Notes: a model not told the origin generated them from the sequence alone. A stretch of 64,000 nucleotides of DNA from Streptomyces sp. NBC_01304 (GCF_035975855.1 NZ_CP109055.1:10416001-10480000); one strand, 5' to 3'. Numbered from the stretch's first letter, positions 30,753 to 39,100 are shown. Translations and numbers: made by a program.

Positions 30753-32249
30753 GTGCCTACGGCAAAGAACGAAGACAAAGAGCCGGTGGTGCGTAACCGC
30801 TGGATCGCACTGGCCGTGGTGACGCTTGCGTCATTCCTCGACAATCTCGACGCGAATGCCGTCACGGTCGTACTCCCCGATATCCAAAAGGACTTGGGAG
30901 CCGTATTCGGCACCGCGCAGTGGACACTCGCCGGCTACACCCTCGCGTACGCCCTGTTCCTCATCACGGGCGGCCGGCTCGGTGACATCTACGGGCGCAA
31001 GCGCCTGTTCCTGATCGGGGTCACCGGCTTCACCGCGGCCTCCGTCGTGTGCGCCGTCGCCACCAACGCCGAGGTACTCGTGGCGGGACGGTTCGGTCAG
31101 GGCTTCATGGCGGCACTGATGGTGCCCCAGGCCGTGTCGGTCATCATCACGATGTTCAAGCAGGAGGAGTGGCCGTCGGCGTTCGCCGTCATGGGCATCG
31201 CCCTCAGCGTGGGCAGCGTCGGCGGACCCCTGCTCGGCGGACTGCTCGCCGAGTGGGACGTCTTCGGCCTCGGCTGGCGCGCCCTGTTCCTGGTGAACGT
31301 GCCGCTCGGTGTGGCCGCCCTCGCGATCGCCGCGAAGTTCATGCCCGAGACCCGCTCCGAGACCCCGCTGCGGCTCGACATCGTCGGCGTGCTGCTCCTC
31401 ACGACGGCCTCCCTCGGCCTCATGTACCCGCTGGTGCAGGGGCGCGAAGAGGGCTGGCCCGGCTGGATGTTCGCCATGGTGGCGCTCGCCGTCCTCGTGC
31501 TCGGCGCGTTCGTCGCGCACCAGCGCCGCCGCCAGAGCCGCGACGGAGCCGCGCTGATCCCGCCGACCCTGTTCAAGTACCGGTCCGCGAAGGTCGGCCT
31601 GCCGCTGACGGTGCTCTGCTACGGCGGCGTCGCCTCGTTCTTCCTGGTCCTCACCTTCCACCTGCAGTTCGGCCTGGGCTGGTCCGTCCTGAAGACCGCC
31701 CTGGTCCTCGCGGCCTGGCCGGTGGGCATCATCGCCACCTTCCAGATCGCCTGGCGCTTCTCGGGCGGCCGCGGCCGTGACTTCGTACGGCTCGGCGCCC
31801 TGCTCATGGCGGCCGGCGCCGGCGGGGTGATCTGGACCGTGACCTCCGGCGGCTCCGACCTCAACTGGGTGGCCCTGGCCGCCGCGGAGCTCGTCATGGG
31901 CTTCGGCCTCGGGCTGACCGCCCCGGTCCTCACCGCCGTGGTGCTCGGCGACGTGCCGCCGCAGGACGCGGGCGTCGGCTCCGGCGTGCTCAACGCGGCC
32001 ATCCAGTTCGGCTCGGCCGCCGGTGTCGCGGGCGTCGGCGCCGTCTACTTCAGCCGCGTCGGCAGCGAGACCCCGAGCGGCGACTTCCCCTCCGCGACGG
32101 CGAGCACGCTCGCCGTCAACGTCGGCCTCTTCGTCCTGGCAGCCGTACTCGGCTCCTTCCTCGGCGGCCGTCCCAGCCCGGCAGAGGCCGAGGCGGAGGC
32201 GGCCGAGGCGCCGAGCAAGACCGGAAATCCCGCCGAAGCAGTCGCATAG
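30753..32249 (+). CDS. DHA2-family MFS drug exporter (about 14 TM)
   Basis: Start GTG 30753 has AGGAG at 30740-30744. The product has 498 residues and many hydrophobic segments, with MFS motif A (GRLGDIYGRKR) after the second helix and a hydrophilic Ala/Glu-rich C-terminus. Family knowledge: DHA2 (EmrB/QacA) antiporters use proton motive force to expel drugs and often give self-resistance in antibiotic clusters. It lies 85 bp after the last PKS gene with the same orientation and no obvious terminator between, so it is probably co-transcribed. The cargo is inferred to be the cluster product, not shown. Confidence 0.93.
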   Translation: MPTAKNEDKEPVVRNRWIALAVVTLASFLDNLDANAVTVVLPDIQKDLGAVFGTAQWTLAGYTLAYALFLITGGRLGDIYGRKRLFLIGVTGFTAASVVCAVATNAEVLVAGRFGQGFMAALMVPQAVSVIITMFKQEEWPSAFAVMGIALSVGSVGGPLLGGLLAEWDVFGLGWRALFLVNVPLGVAALAIAAKFMPETRSETPLRLDIVGVLLLTTASLGLMYPLVQGREEGWPGWMFAMVALAVLVLGAFVAHQRRRQSRDGAALIPPTLFKYRSAKVGLPLTVLCYGGVASFFLVLTFHLQFGLGWSVLKTALVLAAWPVGIIATFQIAWRFSGGRGRDFVRLGALLMAAGAGGVIWTVTSGGSDLNWVALAAAELVMGFGLGLTAPVLTAVVLGDVPPQDAGVGSGVLNAAIQFGSAAGVAGVGAVYFSRVGSETPSGDFPSATASTLAVNVGLFVLAAVLGSFLGGRPSPAEAEAEAAEAPSKTGNPAEAVA

Positions 32250-32267
32250 AAATGTCTGGAGGATTGC

Positions 32268-32453
32268 ATGACCGAATCATTCAACTCCGATTCTTCGTCG
32301 CAGACCGAGGCCAAGGACAAATTCAAGAAGGCCCTGGAGGCGAAGACCCGAGCATCACGCAACAAGCAGGCGCATGAAGACGGCCGTATGCGGGTCAAGA
32401 ACATGAGCGGACCCGCCGGCCAGAAGCGCTTCTTCCGTCGCAAGACAGGTTGA
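32268..32453 (+). CDS. Small basic DUF5302-like protein
   Basis: A 61-residue protein starting at ATG 32268 with GGAGG five bases upstream, 18 bp after the exporter stop. It is highly charged, with an acidic/Ser-rich N-terminus and a Lys/Arg-rich C-terminus ending in GPAGQKRFFRRKTG. I associate this with the actinobacterial DUF5302 small proteins, whose function is unknown. No signal peptide or membrane segment is visible. Linkage to the exporter and the terminator right behind it mark it as the last gene of the PKS-exporter transcript. Real coding is supported by the good RBS and tight spacing; function is unknown. Confidence 0.75.
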   Translation: MTESFNSDSSSQTEAKDKFKKALEAKTRASRNKQAHEDGRMRVKNMSGPAGQKRFFRRKTG

Positions 32454-32486
32454 TTCGCAAGGAATTCGCGCAGTAGCACCAACCAC

Positions 32487-32535
32487 GGCTGCCGCGGCTC
32501 GTCCGGTACGGACGGGTCGCGGCAGCCTCTGTTTT
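32487..32535 (+). terminator. Strong intrinsic terminator closing the PKS-exporter unit
   Basis: Arms 32487-32505 and 32509-32527 form a 19-bp RNA stem (10 bp, three pairs including two G-U, 6 bp) with a 3-nt loop, followed within a few bases by TTTT. It is one of the few hairpins in the window with a real T-run. Confidence 0.88.
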
Positions 32536-32538
32536 CCA

Positions 32539-32600
32539 TCGAGGAATCACCCGCAGAGGTTCGAGGAACGCTCGAAGAATGGTCCACATCCGCTCCGGAA
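32539..32600 (+). promoter_or_regulatory. Candidate SARP operator: 11-bp-spaced direct repeats upstream of the acyl-CoA dehydrogenase-like gene
   Basis: Heptads at 32539 (TCGAGGA), 32561 (TCGAGGA), 32572 (TCGAAGA), 32583 (TCCACAT) and 32594 (TCCGGAA) all sit on an 11-bp grid; the position at 32550 is degenerate. SARP regulators are known to bind heptameric direct repeats, often TCGAG-like, separated by 4 bp on one DNA face. A SARP is encoded at 60932-61786. The -10 element is not convincing. The rest of the 32454-32801 gap holds the terminator before it and a second repeat pair after it. Confidence 0.55.
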
Positions 32601-32700
32601 CCGCTGGAGCCGAATTGATTTTCTGGGCCGCTGATCAGTCACTTCCGGCCAGAACGGCAGCCACGGTTCCGGATGTCGTGGCCGACTCCAGGGCGGGGCG

Positions 32701-32718
32701 TCGAGGCGTTGTCGAGCG
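32701..32718 (+). promoter_or_regulatory. Second TCGAG repeat pair (11-bp spacing)
   Basis: TCGAGGC at 32701 and TCGAGCG at 32712 are 11 bp apart, with a further TCGAGAA at 32728 off the grid. It lies 84-101 bp before the ATG at 32802 and may be the proximal part of a SARP-controlled promoter. A TCTAGT hexamer at 32723 is a weak -10 candidate with atypical spacing. Confidence 0.4.
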
Positions 32719-32801
32719 GGCGTCTAGTCGAGAACGCCAGGGTCTGCTTACGGGCGCGAGTGAGGTGCACGTCCTGTGACGAGGGAGCTGACACCGCCGC
32801 C

Positions 32802-34565
32802 ATGACCACTGCCGCCGCCACCTTCGCCGCTGCCGCCGCTGCCGACCCCGGCCGGTGGGAAGCGGACGCGCTCGACCGGGCCCGCCGACTCGAAGAGCTC
32901 CTTGGCGACCCGTACGACACCACCAACCCGCACGGGCTGCACGCCCTGTTCGACGCCGACGCCCGGTGCATTCCCCCCGCGCGGACCGAGCAGTTGCTCG
33001 CCTCGACGGGCCTCGGTGCCGAGTTCGTGCCCGTCGAGCACGGCGGCCGGCTCACCCGCGCCGATCTGCTCGCCCGCGCCCTGCGCCCGGTCTTCAGGCG
33101 CGATGTCGCGCTCGGCTTCGGCTTCGGCATCAGCTCACTGTTCGCCGTCTCCGCGGTCTGGGCGGCCGGCTCGCCCGAACAGCGCCGCCACCTCGCGCAG
33201 TTGCTGCTCGGCGGCGGCCGGGCGACGATCCTGCACCACGAACTCGCCCACGCCAACGCGATCCTGCGGCACGAGTTCACCGCCGGCGCCGCACCGGACG
33301 GCGGCTACCGCCTCGACGGCCGCAAGGACGTGATCATCAACGCGTCCCGCACCGGCGCTCACGTCGTCTGGGCCCGCACCGATCAGGCCCGCGGCCCGCG
33401 CAGCCACTCGGTGCTGCTCCTCGACCCCGCGCAGCTGCCCGCCGAAGCGGCGCGGATCCTGCCGCGCGTGGCCACCCCCGGCATGCGCGGAGCGCTCTTC
33501 TCCGGCCTGGAGTTCACCGACTGCCCGGTCCCCGCCGACGCCCTGGTCGGCCGCACCGGGGAGGGCGTCGCCCTCGCCCTGCGCACCTTCCAGGTCAACC
33601 GCAGCCTGATCTGCGGCGTCGTCACCGCGGCCGCCGACACCGTCCTGCACTCCGCCGTGCGGGCCGCGACCACCGGCCGCAGCACCCCCATCGCCCGCCG
33701 CTGGACCAAGCCGCTCGCCGGGGTCTTCGCCGACCTCCTCGCCTGCGACAGCATGGCCACCGTCGTGCTGCGCGCCCTCAGCCTGCTCCCCGACCGCGCC
33801 CATGTGGCCGCCGCAGCCGTCAAGTACGTCGTGCCCGACCTGCTGCGGGAGAACCTCGAGGAGCTGGCCACCGTCCTCGGCGCCCGCGGCTACCAGCACG
33901 ACAGCCCCGAGTACGGAGCCCTCGACAAGCTCGTCCGCGACCTGCCGGTCGCCGGGCTCGGCCACGCCGGCACCGCCTCCTGCCAGGCGGTGATCGTCCC
34001 GCAGCTGCGCACCCTCGCCGAGCGCGCCTGGTTCGCCGAGGAGGAGCCGCCGCCCGAGCTCTTCCGCAGGGGAGCCGAACTGCCCGCCCTCGACTACCGG
34101 TTGCTCGGCATCGCAGGCGGCGGCGACTTCATGGCCGCCTCCCTCATCGGCTCCGCCACCCGCCTCGCCCCGTCGCGCGGCGTGGGCGGCCAGATCGCCG
34201 TACTGGCCGAACTGGCCGAGGGCTTCGTCAACGAGCTGCGCGCACTGCGCGAACAGTGCCGGAACCTGCCCGCGTACGGCGCCACCGCACTCGCCGACCC
34301 CGCCGTGTGCGTACTGGGTGACCGCTACTGCCTGATCGTCGCCGCCGCGGCGGTCCTCGGCATCTGGGAGGGCCAGGACGGCACGGACTCGTTCCTCGCC
34401 CACCCGGCCTGGGCGGTGCTCGCCCTGTCCCGCATCGGCGACCGGCTCGGCATCGCCGTGCCGGAACTGCCCGACGGCTGTCTGGACCACGTCCTCGACG
34501 AACTGGTCCGCCGCTACCGGCAGGGCCTCAGCTGCGACCTGGACGCCACGTCGCTCGCGCAATGA
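32802..34565 (+). CDS. Divergent acyl-CoA dehydrogenase-fold protein lacking canonical catalytic motifs
   Basis: The likely start is ATG 32802. The frame is open further upstream, but that part is Arg-rich and unlike the family, and the best purine-rich box (32781-32787) is rather far from the ATG. The product has 587 residues versus about 380 for typical members. The central part follows the acyl-CoA dehydrogenase layout, and the region before residue 400 matches the usual 'GGxGY...RDxx...GT' C-terminal signature. Two key features are changed: the FAD-contact TEPxxGSD-type motif is replaced by LHHELAHANAI (about 144-154), and the catalytic Glu of the YEGT motif is Ala389 in GHAGT. A C-terminal extension of about 190 residues follows. 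Inference: a repurposed or non-redox member, perhaps acting on carrier-bound intermediates. It lies just upstream of the PPTase and is probably co-transcribed with it. Confidence 0.8.
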   Translation: MTTAAATFAAAAAADPGRWEADALDRARRLEELLGDPYDTTNPHGLHALFDADARCIPPARTEQLLASTGLGAEFVPVEHGGRLTRADLLARALRPVFRRDVALGFGFGISSLFAVSAVWAAGSPEQRRHLAQLLLGGGRATILHHELAHANAILRHEFTAGAAPDGGYRLDGRKDVIINASRTGAHVVWARTDQARGPRSHSVLLLDPAQLPAEAARILPRVATPGMRGALFSGLEFTDCPVPADALVGRTGEGVALALRTFQVNRSLICGVVTAAADTVLHSAVRAATTGRSTPIARRWTKPLAGVFADLLACDSMATVVLRALSLLPDRAHVAAAAVKYVVPDLLRENLEELATVLGARGYQHDSPEYGALDKLVRDLPVAGLGHAGTASCQAVIVPQLRTLAERAWFAEEEPPPELFRRGAELPALDYRLLGIAGGGDFMAASLIGSATRLAPSRGVGGQIAVLAELAEGFVNELRALREQCRNLPAYGATALADPAVCVLGDRYCLIVAAAAVLGIWEGQDGTDSFLAHPAWAVLALSRIGDRLGIAVPELPDGCLDHVLDELVRRYRQGLSCDLDATSLAQ

Positions 34566-34607
34566 CCAGACCACGGCCTCGCACCACCATCCAGGGAGGA
34601 CGGACCG

Positions 34608-35654
34608 TTGACGGACACCGGGCTGACCAGCAGTCAGGACATGGCCCTGACCAGCACCTACGACACGGGGCTGACCAGCAGCTACGACGCAGGGCTGACC
34701 AGCACCTACGACACAGAGGTGCCCGTCACACAGGCCTTCGAGTCGGCCGGCCCACGACCCACCGACCGGCCCGGTCGACAGTCCACCGGGCCGGCAGCCG
34801 CACAGGCCACCGGACTGCCCGGCACCCATGACGCCGGAGCCGACCGCATCACCGCCCCGGTACACATCAGCGGCCCCAGCGGCCCCTGGCACAAGGTGCG
34901 CGAGGGCATGGACCTGCGCGGCAACGCCGTGGTCCACACGACCTGGGGCGAATGGCTCTCGGTCGCCGTCGCCGACCCCGCGCTGCGCCCGCTGCTCGGC
35001 CGCGACTGGCAGCGCTACCGCAACACCGCCGACCCGACGATCCGCTACCGGTTCGTCGCCTCCCGCCTGGCAGTCAAGTTCACGGCGGCCGCCGCCCTCG
35101 GCACCGAACCCGCCGAGCTCGACCTCGCGTACAAGATCGGCGGCAGACCGTACCTGCGCGGCCTCGACCAGATCGATGTAAGCCTCACCCACACCGACGA
35201 CCTGATCGCCGTCGGCATCAGCCGCAGCGGACGGATCGGCGTGGACGCCGAACCCGCCGACCGGCAGATGTCGTTCGAGCTGCTCCAGGGCCATGTGTGC
35301 ACGCCCGCCGAACGCGCCGAACTCGACCTGCTGCCCGAACAGGAGCAGGTGGCGGGCATGTTGCGCCTGTGGACCCTGAAGGAGGCCTACACCAAGGCCC
35401 TCGGCCAGGGGCTGCGCCTCGGCTTCACCGAGTTCGGATTCGGCGTCGACAGCGGTGGCCTCCTTGCCCCCGACGGCACCCCGGCCGCCCGTGACGAGTG
35501 GGCGTTCGCGACCCACCGGGTGCTCGGCCGCTATCTGATCAGCGTGGCCTGCCACGACTCGGGCCTGGACACCTCCCGCGATACGGCGGCCCGCACGATG
35601 CTCGACGAGGGCTTCATGGGCGCGGTCGCCGAACTCCTCGAAGCGGACGGCTGA
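34608..35654 (+). CDS. Sfp-type 4'-phosphopantetheinyl transferase with repetitive N-terminus
   Basis: TTG start at 34608 is set by AGGGAGGA at 34593-34600. The product has 348 residues. The first about 80 are low complexity, including four 8-residue repeats, and lie outside the catalytic fold. The C-terminal two thirds carry the Mg-binding IGVDAEP motif and WTLKEAYTKALGQG, the two hallmarks of Sfp/AcpT-type PPTases. Role (family knowledge): transfer of phosphopantetheine from CoA to the Ser of carrier proteins, here presumably the PKS ACPs and the discrete ACP at 58.8 kb. It follows the previous gene by 42 bp. The N-terminal extension is unusual for the family. Confidence 0.93.
   Translation: MTDTGLTSSQDMALTSTYDTGLTSSYDAGLTSTYDTEVPVTQAFESAGPRPTDRPGRQSTGPAAAQATGLPGTHDAGADRITAPVHISGPSGPWHKVREGMDLRGNAVVHTTWGEWLSVAVADPALRPLLGRDWQRYRNTADPTIRYRFVASRLAVKFTAAAALGTEPAELDLAYKIGGRPYLRGLDQIDVSLTHTDDLIAVGISRSGRIGVDAEPADRQMSFELLQGHVCTPAERAELDLLPEQEQVAGMLRLWTLKEAYTKALGQGLRLGFTEFGFGVDSGGLLAPDGTPAARDEWAFATHRVLGRYLISVACHDSGLDTSRDTAARTMLDEGFMGAVAELLEADG
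34623..34718 (+). repeat. 24-bp tandem repeat, four units, in the PPTase N-terminus
   Basis: Units start at 34623, 34647, 34671 and 34695 and encode LTSSQDMA, LTSTYDTG, LTSSYDAG and LTSTYDTE. They are close but not identical and keep frame, so copy number could vary without a frameshift. Confidence 0.93.
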
Positions 35655-35704
35655 CCCGGGCTCTTCGAAGCTGACGGTTGAGCCGGGCTGCTCGAAGGAG
35701 CGGG
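35634..35704 (+). repeat. 27-bp tandem repeat copying the end and stop codon of the PPTase gene
   Basis: Unit 1 (35634-35660) holds the last six sense codons, the TGA and six more bases. Unit 2 (35661-35687) repeats this with few changes, including another in-frame TGA. Unit 3 from 35688 matches only at its start. Slippage has duplicated a gene terminus. The rest of the 174-bp gap to the next gene shows no clear promoter. Confidence 0.88.
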
Positions 35705-35828
35705 CCGAGAGCGCGGGCAGAGAGCTGTTCGGGCCCCGGTCAAGGCGCGCTGGAGGAACGCGAGCCGGGCACGCGCGCGGGACTAGCGTGCTGGACGACG
35801 GTTGCGGACTCAAGACGAGGAGGCCGTC

Positions 35829-36656
35829 GTGGGACAGTCGGGCTTCTCGGCGCTGCCGTTGACCCGCCCTGCCTCCCTGCAGGTGCTCTCCGGTGGCGCG
35901 TCGACTCCTCCCGAGCGTGCCACCGGAGCGAACGAGTCGGTACGGGTGTACGTCCTCGGGACCGACGCCCTCGCCCGCGGCGGGATCAAGGCGCTCCTGG
36001 AAGGGCAGCCCGCCGTCCAGGTGGTCGGCGAGGGAGAGCCTGGGCCCGACGCGCTCGCCGACGCGGTGGCCCTGCGCCCCGACGTACTGCTCGCACACGG
36101 CACCTCCGAGCCCGAACTGCCGCCGGGGGACTGCCGGTTGCTCACCGTCGGCGGACCCGAGCCCGCCGAGGGACCCGCCGGGTGCGGCCATCTGCCCGGC
36201 ACGGCGACGGCCGCCCAGCTGGCCTCCGCGGTCGTGCTGACCGCCGCCGGATACGCCGTCGTGCCGCACTCCGCACAACAGCAGCTCGGGTCCGAGGCGC
36301 CGGGCGGCCCTTGCGCGACGACCGTCTCCGACGTGGGGCCCGAACAGCTCACGGAACGCGAGTGCGAGGTCCTGGGCCTGCTGGCCCGCGGCCTGTCCAA
36401 TACGGAGATAGCGGATGTCCTGACCCTCTCCGAGCACACGGTCAAGACGCATGTGCAGAACCTGCTGAACAAGCTCCGGCTGCGCAACCGCGTCCACGCG
36501 GCGATCTACGCGTTCGAGACGGGGCTGCGCCCAGCCGGCCGCCCCGCTTCCGCGACCGGCCGCTCCGCCACCACGACCGGCCGGCCCACCGCCGCGGCCG
36601 GCCCCGCACACCGACGTACGGACCGCGACGAGGTGACGCCACAACGAACGGGATGA
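35829..36656 (+). CDS. LuxR/NarL-type regulator with degenerate receiver
   Basis: GTG 35829 is chosen for its GAGGAGG box six bases upstream; an in-frame TTG at 35802 has none. The product has 275 residues. The N-terminal half resembles a response-regulator receiver, but where the phospho-acceptor Asp of the PDVVLLD motif is expected the sequence is RPDVLLAH, so His90 takes its place. A LuxR helix-turn-helix (about 174-230; LTERECEVLGLLARG, SNTEIADVL, SEHTVKTHVQNLL) follows, then a Pro/Ala/Thr-rich tail. Inference: an atypical response regulator working without Asp phosphorylation, likely pathway-specific. No sensor kinase gene is nearby, which fits. Confidence 0.88.
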   Translation: MGQSGFSALPLTRPASLQVLSGGASTPPERATGANESVRVYVLGTDALARGGIKALLEGQPAVQVVGEGEPGPDALADAVALRPDVLLAHGTSEPELPPGDCRLLTVGGPEPAEGPAGCGHLPGTATAAQLASAVVLTAAGYAVVPHSAQQQLGSEAPGGPCATTVSDVGPEQLTERECEVLGLLARGLSNTEIADVLTLSEHTVKTHVQNLLNKLRLRNRVHAAIYAFETGLRPAGRPASATGRSATTTGRPTAAAGPAHRRTDRDEVTPQRTG

Positions 36657-36725
36657 GGTGACGGACGGGCCGGCACGACAGGCGCGGCGAGGTGACGGAC
36701 GGGACGCAAGGACCCTCCGGCCGAC

Positions 36726-36774
36726 CGCCGTGTCAGCGCCGTGTCAGCCCCGTATGGGCGGACCCTCGCATACT
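36726..36774 (+). promoter_or_regulatory. Candidate SARP-type promoter before the condensation-domain gene
   Basis: An 11-bp unit is perfectly repeated at 36726-36736 and 36737-36747. Read as heptads, GTGTCAG at 36730 and 36741 is followed on the same grid by GTATGGG at 36752. A CATACT hexamer at 36769-36774 lies 10 bp after the last heptad, close to the spacing seen between SARP repeats and the -10 box, and 40 bp before the ATG at 36814. Upstream, 36650-36710 carries two imperfect copies of a GAGGTGACGGACGGG element. Confidence 0.5.
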
Positions 36775-36813
36775 CGTTCCGCGCTCGCAGAGAGGGGAGG
36801 AGGGGGTGCTCCG

Positions 36814-39078
36814 ATGACCACCGACCGATCCTCGTACGTGCCCCGGGGCGCGCCGCTGACCGTGGTCGTCGACCCGGGAAGCCCCTCTCACGGCACCGTG
36901 CCCGCCCTGGAGTTGTGCGGCACCCTGGACGTCGCCGGGCTCGAGGCGGCCGTCGAAGAGGTCACCGCCCACCGCCCGCACGGACCGGTCTGGCGCTATC
37001 AGCTGCACCGGCACGGCCCCCGCCACCACACGCTGACGCTCACCGCGGTGTCCACCGTCCCCGCAGGCGCGCCGGACGACTTCCCCGTGGGGCTGCTCGC
37101 CGATCTGCTCACCGCCGGTCCGACGGCCAAGTGGTCGACCGACGACGCCCGTTACGGCCCGCCGGATGCCCAGGACGGTGCGCCCGTGACGAGTGCGCCG
37201 CCGCCGGGACCGGTCAGCGGTTTCGTCACACCCAGCCCGCTCCAGTGCGAGCTCCTTGCCGCCTCCGACGCACAGCCCGGCGCGGGCCGCCACATCGAAC
37301 AGCTCACCTTCGACTGGCACGGGCCGCTCGACCCCGAACGGTTCGTGGCCGCCTGGCAGTCGGTCTTCGACCACGAGAGCGTGCTGCGGGCCGCCTTCGA
37401 CGACGCCCCCGACGCCCGGATCGTGCTGCACGAGCGGGTCACGCCCGAGGTGGTACGGCTGCCGTACATCGCCGATGTCTGGGACGCCCTAGTCGAGTCC
37501 GACCGGTCGCGCGGCGTGGACCCGCGGCGCCCGGGACCGCTGCGTGTCACCGTCCTGTCCGGCGAGGCCTCGCCGCCGCACGCGTCCCCGGACGGCACCG
37601 AGCGGCCCCACCGGGTGCTGCTGACCTACCACCAGGCACTGCTCGACGGCTTCAGCGTCCGCCTCCTGGTCCAGGAGTTCTTCCGTGCCTATCTCGCCGA
37701 CGGCCGGCTGCCCGGCGGTCACCGGCGCCCCGACCTCGGCGACTACAGCGACTGGCTGGCCGCCCAGGACCTCACCCCCGCAAGGGAGTTCTGGACCCGG
37801 GCCGCCCGGTCGGCCGGAGCGGCGAGCCTGCCCGGCCCGGTGGGCGGCAGCGGCCGGCGCGGCGGACCGGGCCGGGCCCGGCTGCGCCTCACCCCCGAGG
37901 AGACGGACCGCCTCAGTGCGTGGGCCGGCACCTGGGGCGCGACCGAGTCCAGCGCGCTGCAGGCGGTCTGGGCCCTGCTGCTCTACCGGGGCACGGGCGC
38001 CGACGGCACGGCCCCCGTCACCTTCAGCGTGACCGTGTCCGGCCGCGGCATTCCCCTCAAGAGCGTGGAACGGATGCCCGGCGCCCTGCGCAACCCGTTG
38101 CCGCTCTCCGTCGACATCGACCCGGACGCCACCGTGCCGCGCCTGCTGACCGTGCTGCGTGACGACGTCCTCGCCCTGTCCGCGTACGAATGGGTCTCCG
38201 CGGGCCAGATCCGCGCCTGGACCGACCGGCCGGCTGCCGAGATCGGAGTGGTACGGGCCGGCGACGGACAGCCCGACGACGGACAGCGCGGAGACGGACA
38301 GCGCGGAGAGGGGCGGCCCGGAAAGGGGCAGCGCGGAGAGGGGCAGCCCGGCGACGGACAGGCCGGAGAGGGGCAGTCCGCCCCCGGGAGCCTGCTCGTC
38401 TTCCAGAGCAACCTGCAGCCCGCCGTCGCACCACCCGCCGAGCTCGCCGCCCACGGCATCCGCGTGTCGACGCCCACGACCCTCGACGCCGACACCGCCT
38501 TCCCCCTCACCCTCGTCGCGCACCGCGACAGCACCGACGGCCTCGTCCTGGCCCTCTCGCACGACCTGGCCTGGCTCCCGGAAGCCTCCGAAGTCCTCGC
38601 CGACGTCGGCCGGCTGCTGCGCCGACTCCCTTACGACGCCGACGAGTTCATGACCATCCGGCAGCTGCTCGGCGCCCTCGCAAGCCCCGCCCCAGCGCGC
38701 CCCGAGCCGCTGCTGCGTACGCTCAGGGTCGCCGCACACGCCGATGCCGGCACGGTCTGCCTCATCGCGGCGCCGGAACTGCCGGACTCCCGATACGAAC
38801 AGCTCGCCCGCTCCTACCCCGGCCCGGAGGCGGTGGTCCTGCTGAGCTCCGTGCCGGCCACGGCGGCGGACCGGCACGCCGTGCTCCCGGCCCTCATCGG
38901 CAACGGCGAACGCCTGGTGCTCGGCGGCTTCTCCGGCGGCGGCGCGGCCGCGTACGAGTTCGCCCGGCGCCTGGTGGCGGAGGGCGCCGCCCCGCCGCTG
39001 GTGGTGCTCACCAACGCCGCCACCCCCGTCGACGACCTCGCGCGGGCGCTCGAAGCCGCCGCGGAACGCGCGGGATGA
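36814..39078 (+). CDS. Stand-alone NRPS condensation domain fused to a truncated thioesterase
   Basis: Start ATG 36814 follows a long G/A-rich ribosome binding site. The product has 754 residues. Residues about 130-600 have the two-lobed condensation-domain pattern (FxxxW-type PSPLQ start, [23 protein letters not shown]), but the HHxxxDG motif reads HQALLDG (273-279), so the catalytic second His is Gln274. A Gly/Gln-rich repeat is inserted near the C-lobe. The last about 100 residues start an alpha/beta-hydrolase thioesterase with GFSGGG (Ser707) and stop 47 residues later, before the acid and His of the triad. No carrier or adenylation domain is attached. It could be a diverged C domain making an amide or ester, a scaffold, or a decaying NRPS remnant. 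Its own candidate SARP promoter argues that it is still expressed. Confidence 0.8.
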   Translation: MTTDRSSYVPRGAPLTVVVDPGSPSHGTVPALELCGTLDVAGLEAAVEEVTAHRPHGPVWRYQLHRHGPRHHTLTLTAVSTVPAGAPDDFPVGLLADLLTAGPTAKWSTDDARYGPPDAQDGAPVTSAPPPGPVSGFVTPSPLQCELLAASDAQPGAGRHIEQLTFDWHGPLDPERFVAAWQSVFDHESVLRAAFDDAPDARIVLHERVTPEVVRLPYIADVWDALVESDRSRGVDPRRPGPLRVTVLSGEASPPHASPDGTERPHRVLLTYHQALLDGFSVRLLVQEFFRAYLADGRLPGGHRRPDLGDYSDWLAAQDLTPAREFWTRAARSAGAASLPGPVGGSGRRGGPGRARLRLTPEETDRLSAWAGTWGATESSALQAVWALLLYRGTGADGTAPVTFSVTVSGRGIPLKSVERMPGALRNPLPLSVDIDPDATVPRLLTVLRDDVLALSAYEWVSAGQIRAWTDRPAAEIGVVRAGDGQPDDGQRGDGQRGEGRPGKGQRGEGQPGDGQAGEGQSAPGSLLVFQSNLQPAVAPPAELAAHGIRVSTPTTLDADTAFPLTLVAHRDSTDGLVLALSHDLAWLPEASEVLADVGRLLRRLPYDADEFMTIRQLLGALASPAPARPEPLLRTLRVAAHADAGTVCLIAAPELPDSRYEQLARSYPGPEAVVLLSSVPATAADRHAVLPALIGNGERLVLGGFSGGGAAAYEFARRLVAEGAAPPLVVLTNAATPVDDLARALEAAAERAG
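38257..38376 (+). repeat. 15-bp tandem repeat, eight units, inside the condensation-domain gene
   Basis: Eight in-frame 15-bp units encode pentapeptides such as [35 protein letters not shown] and AGEGQ. They fall in a loop just before the LLVFQSN strand of the C-lobe and make a 40-residue hydrophilic insertion absent from typical condensation domains. Confidence 0.93.
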
Positions 39079-39100
39079 ACTTCATACGCGAGGAACCTCA

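Noticed and set aside
32802..34565. FkbI-like dehydrogenase for methoxymalonyl-ACP
   Set aside because: The protein is much longer, lacks the catalytic Glu, and no FkbH, FkbG, FkbJ or FkbK homologues are present.
34562..34831. Small frame starting with ATGA overlap at the acyl-CoA dehydrogenase-like stop
   Set aside because: It is out of frame with the PPTase, Arg/His-rich, and explained by the PPTase frame with its strong RBS and TTG start.
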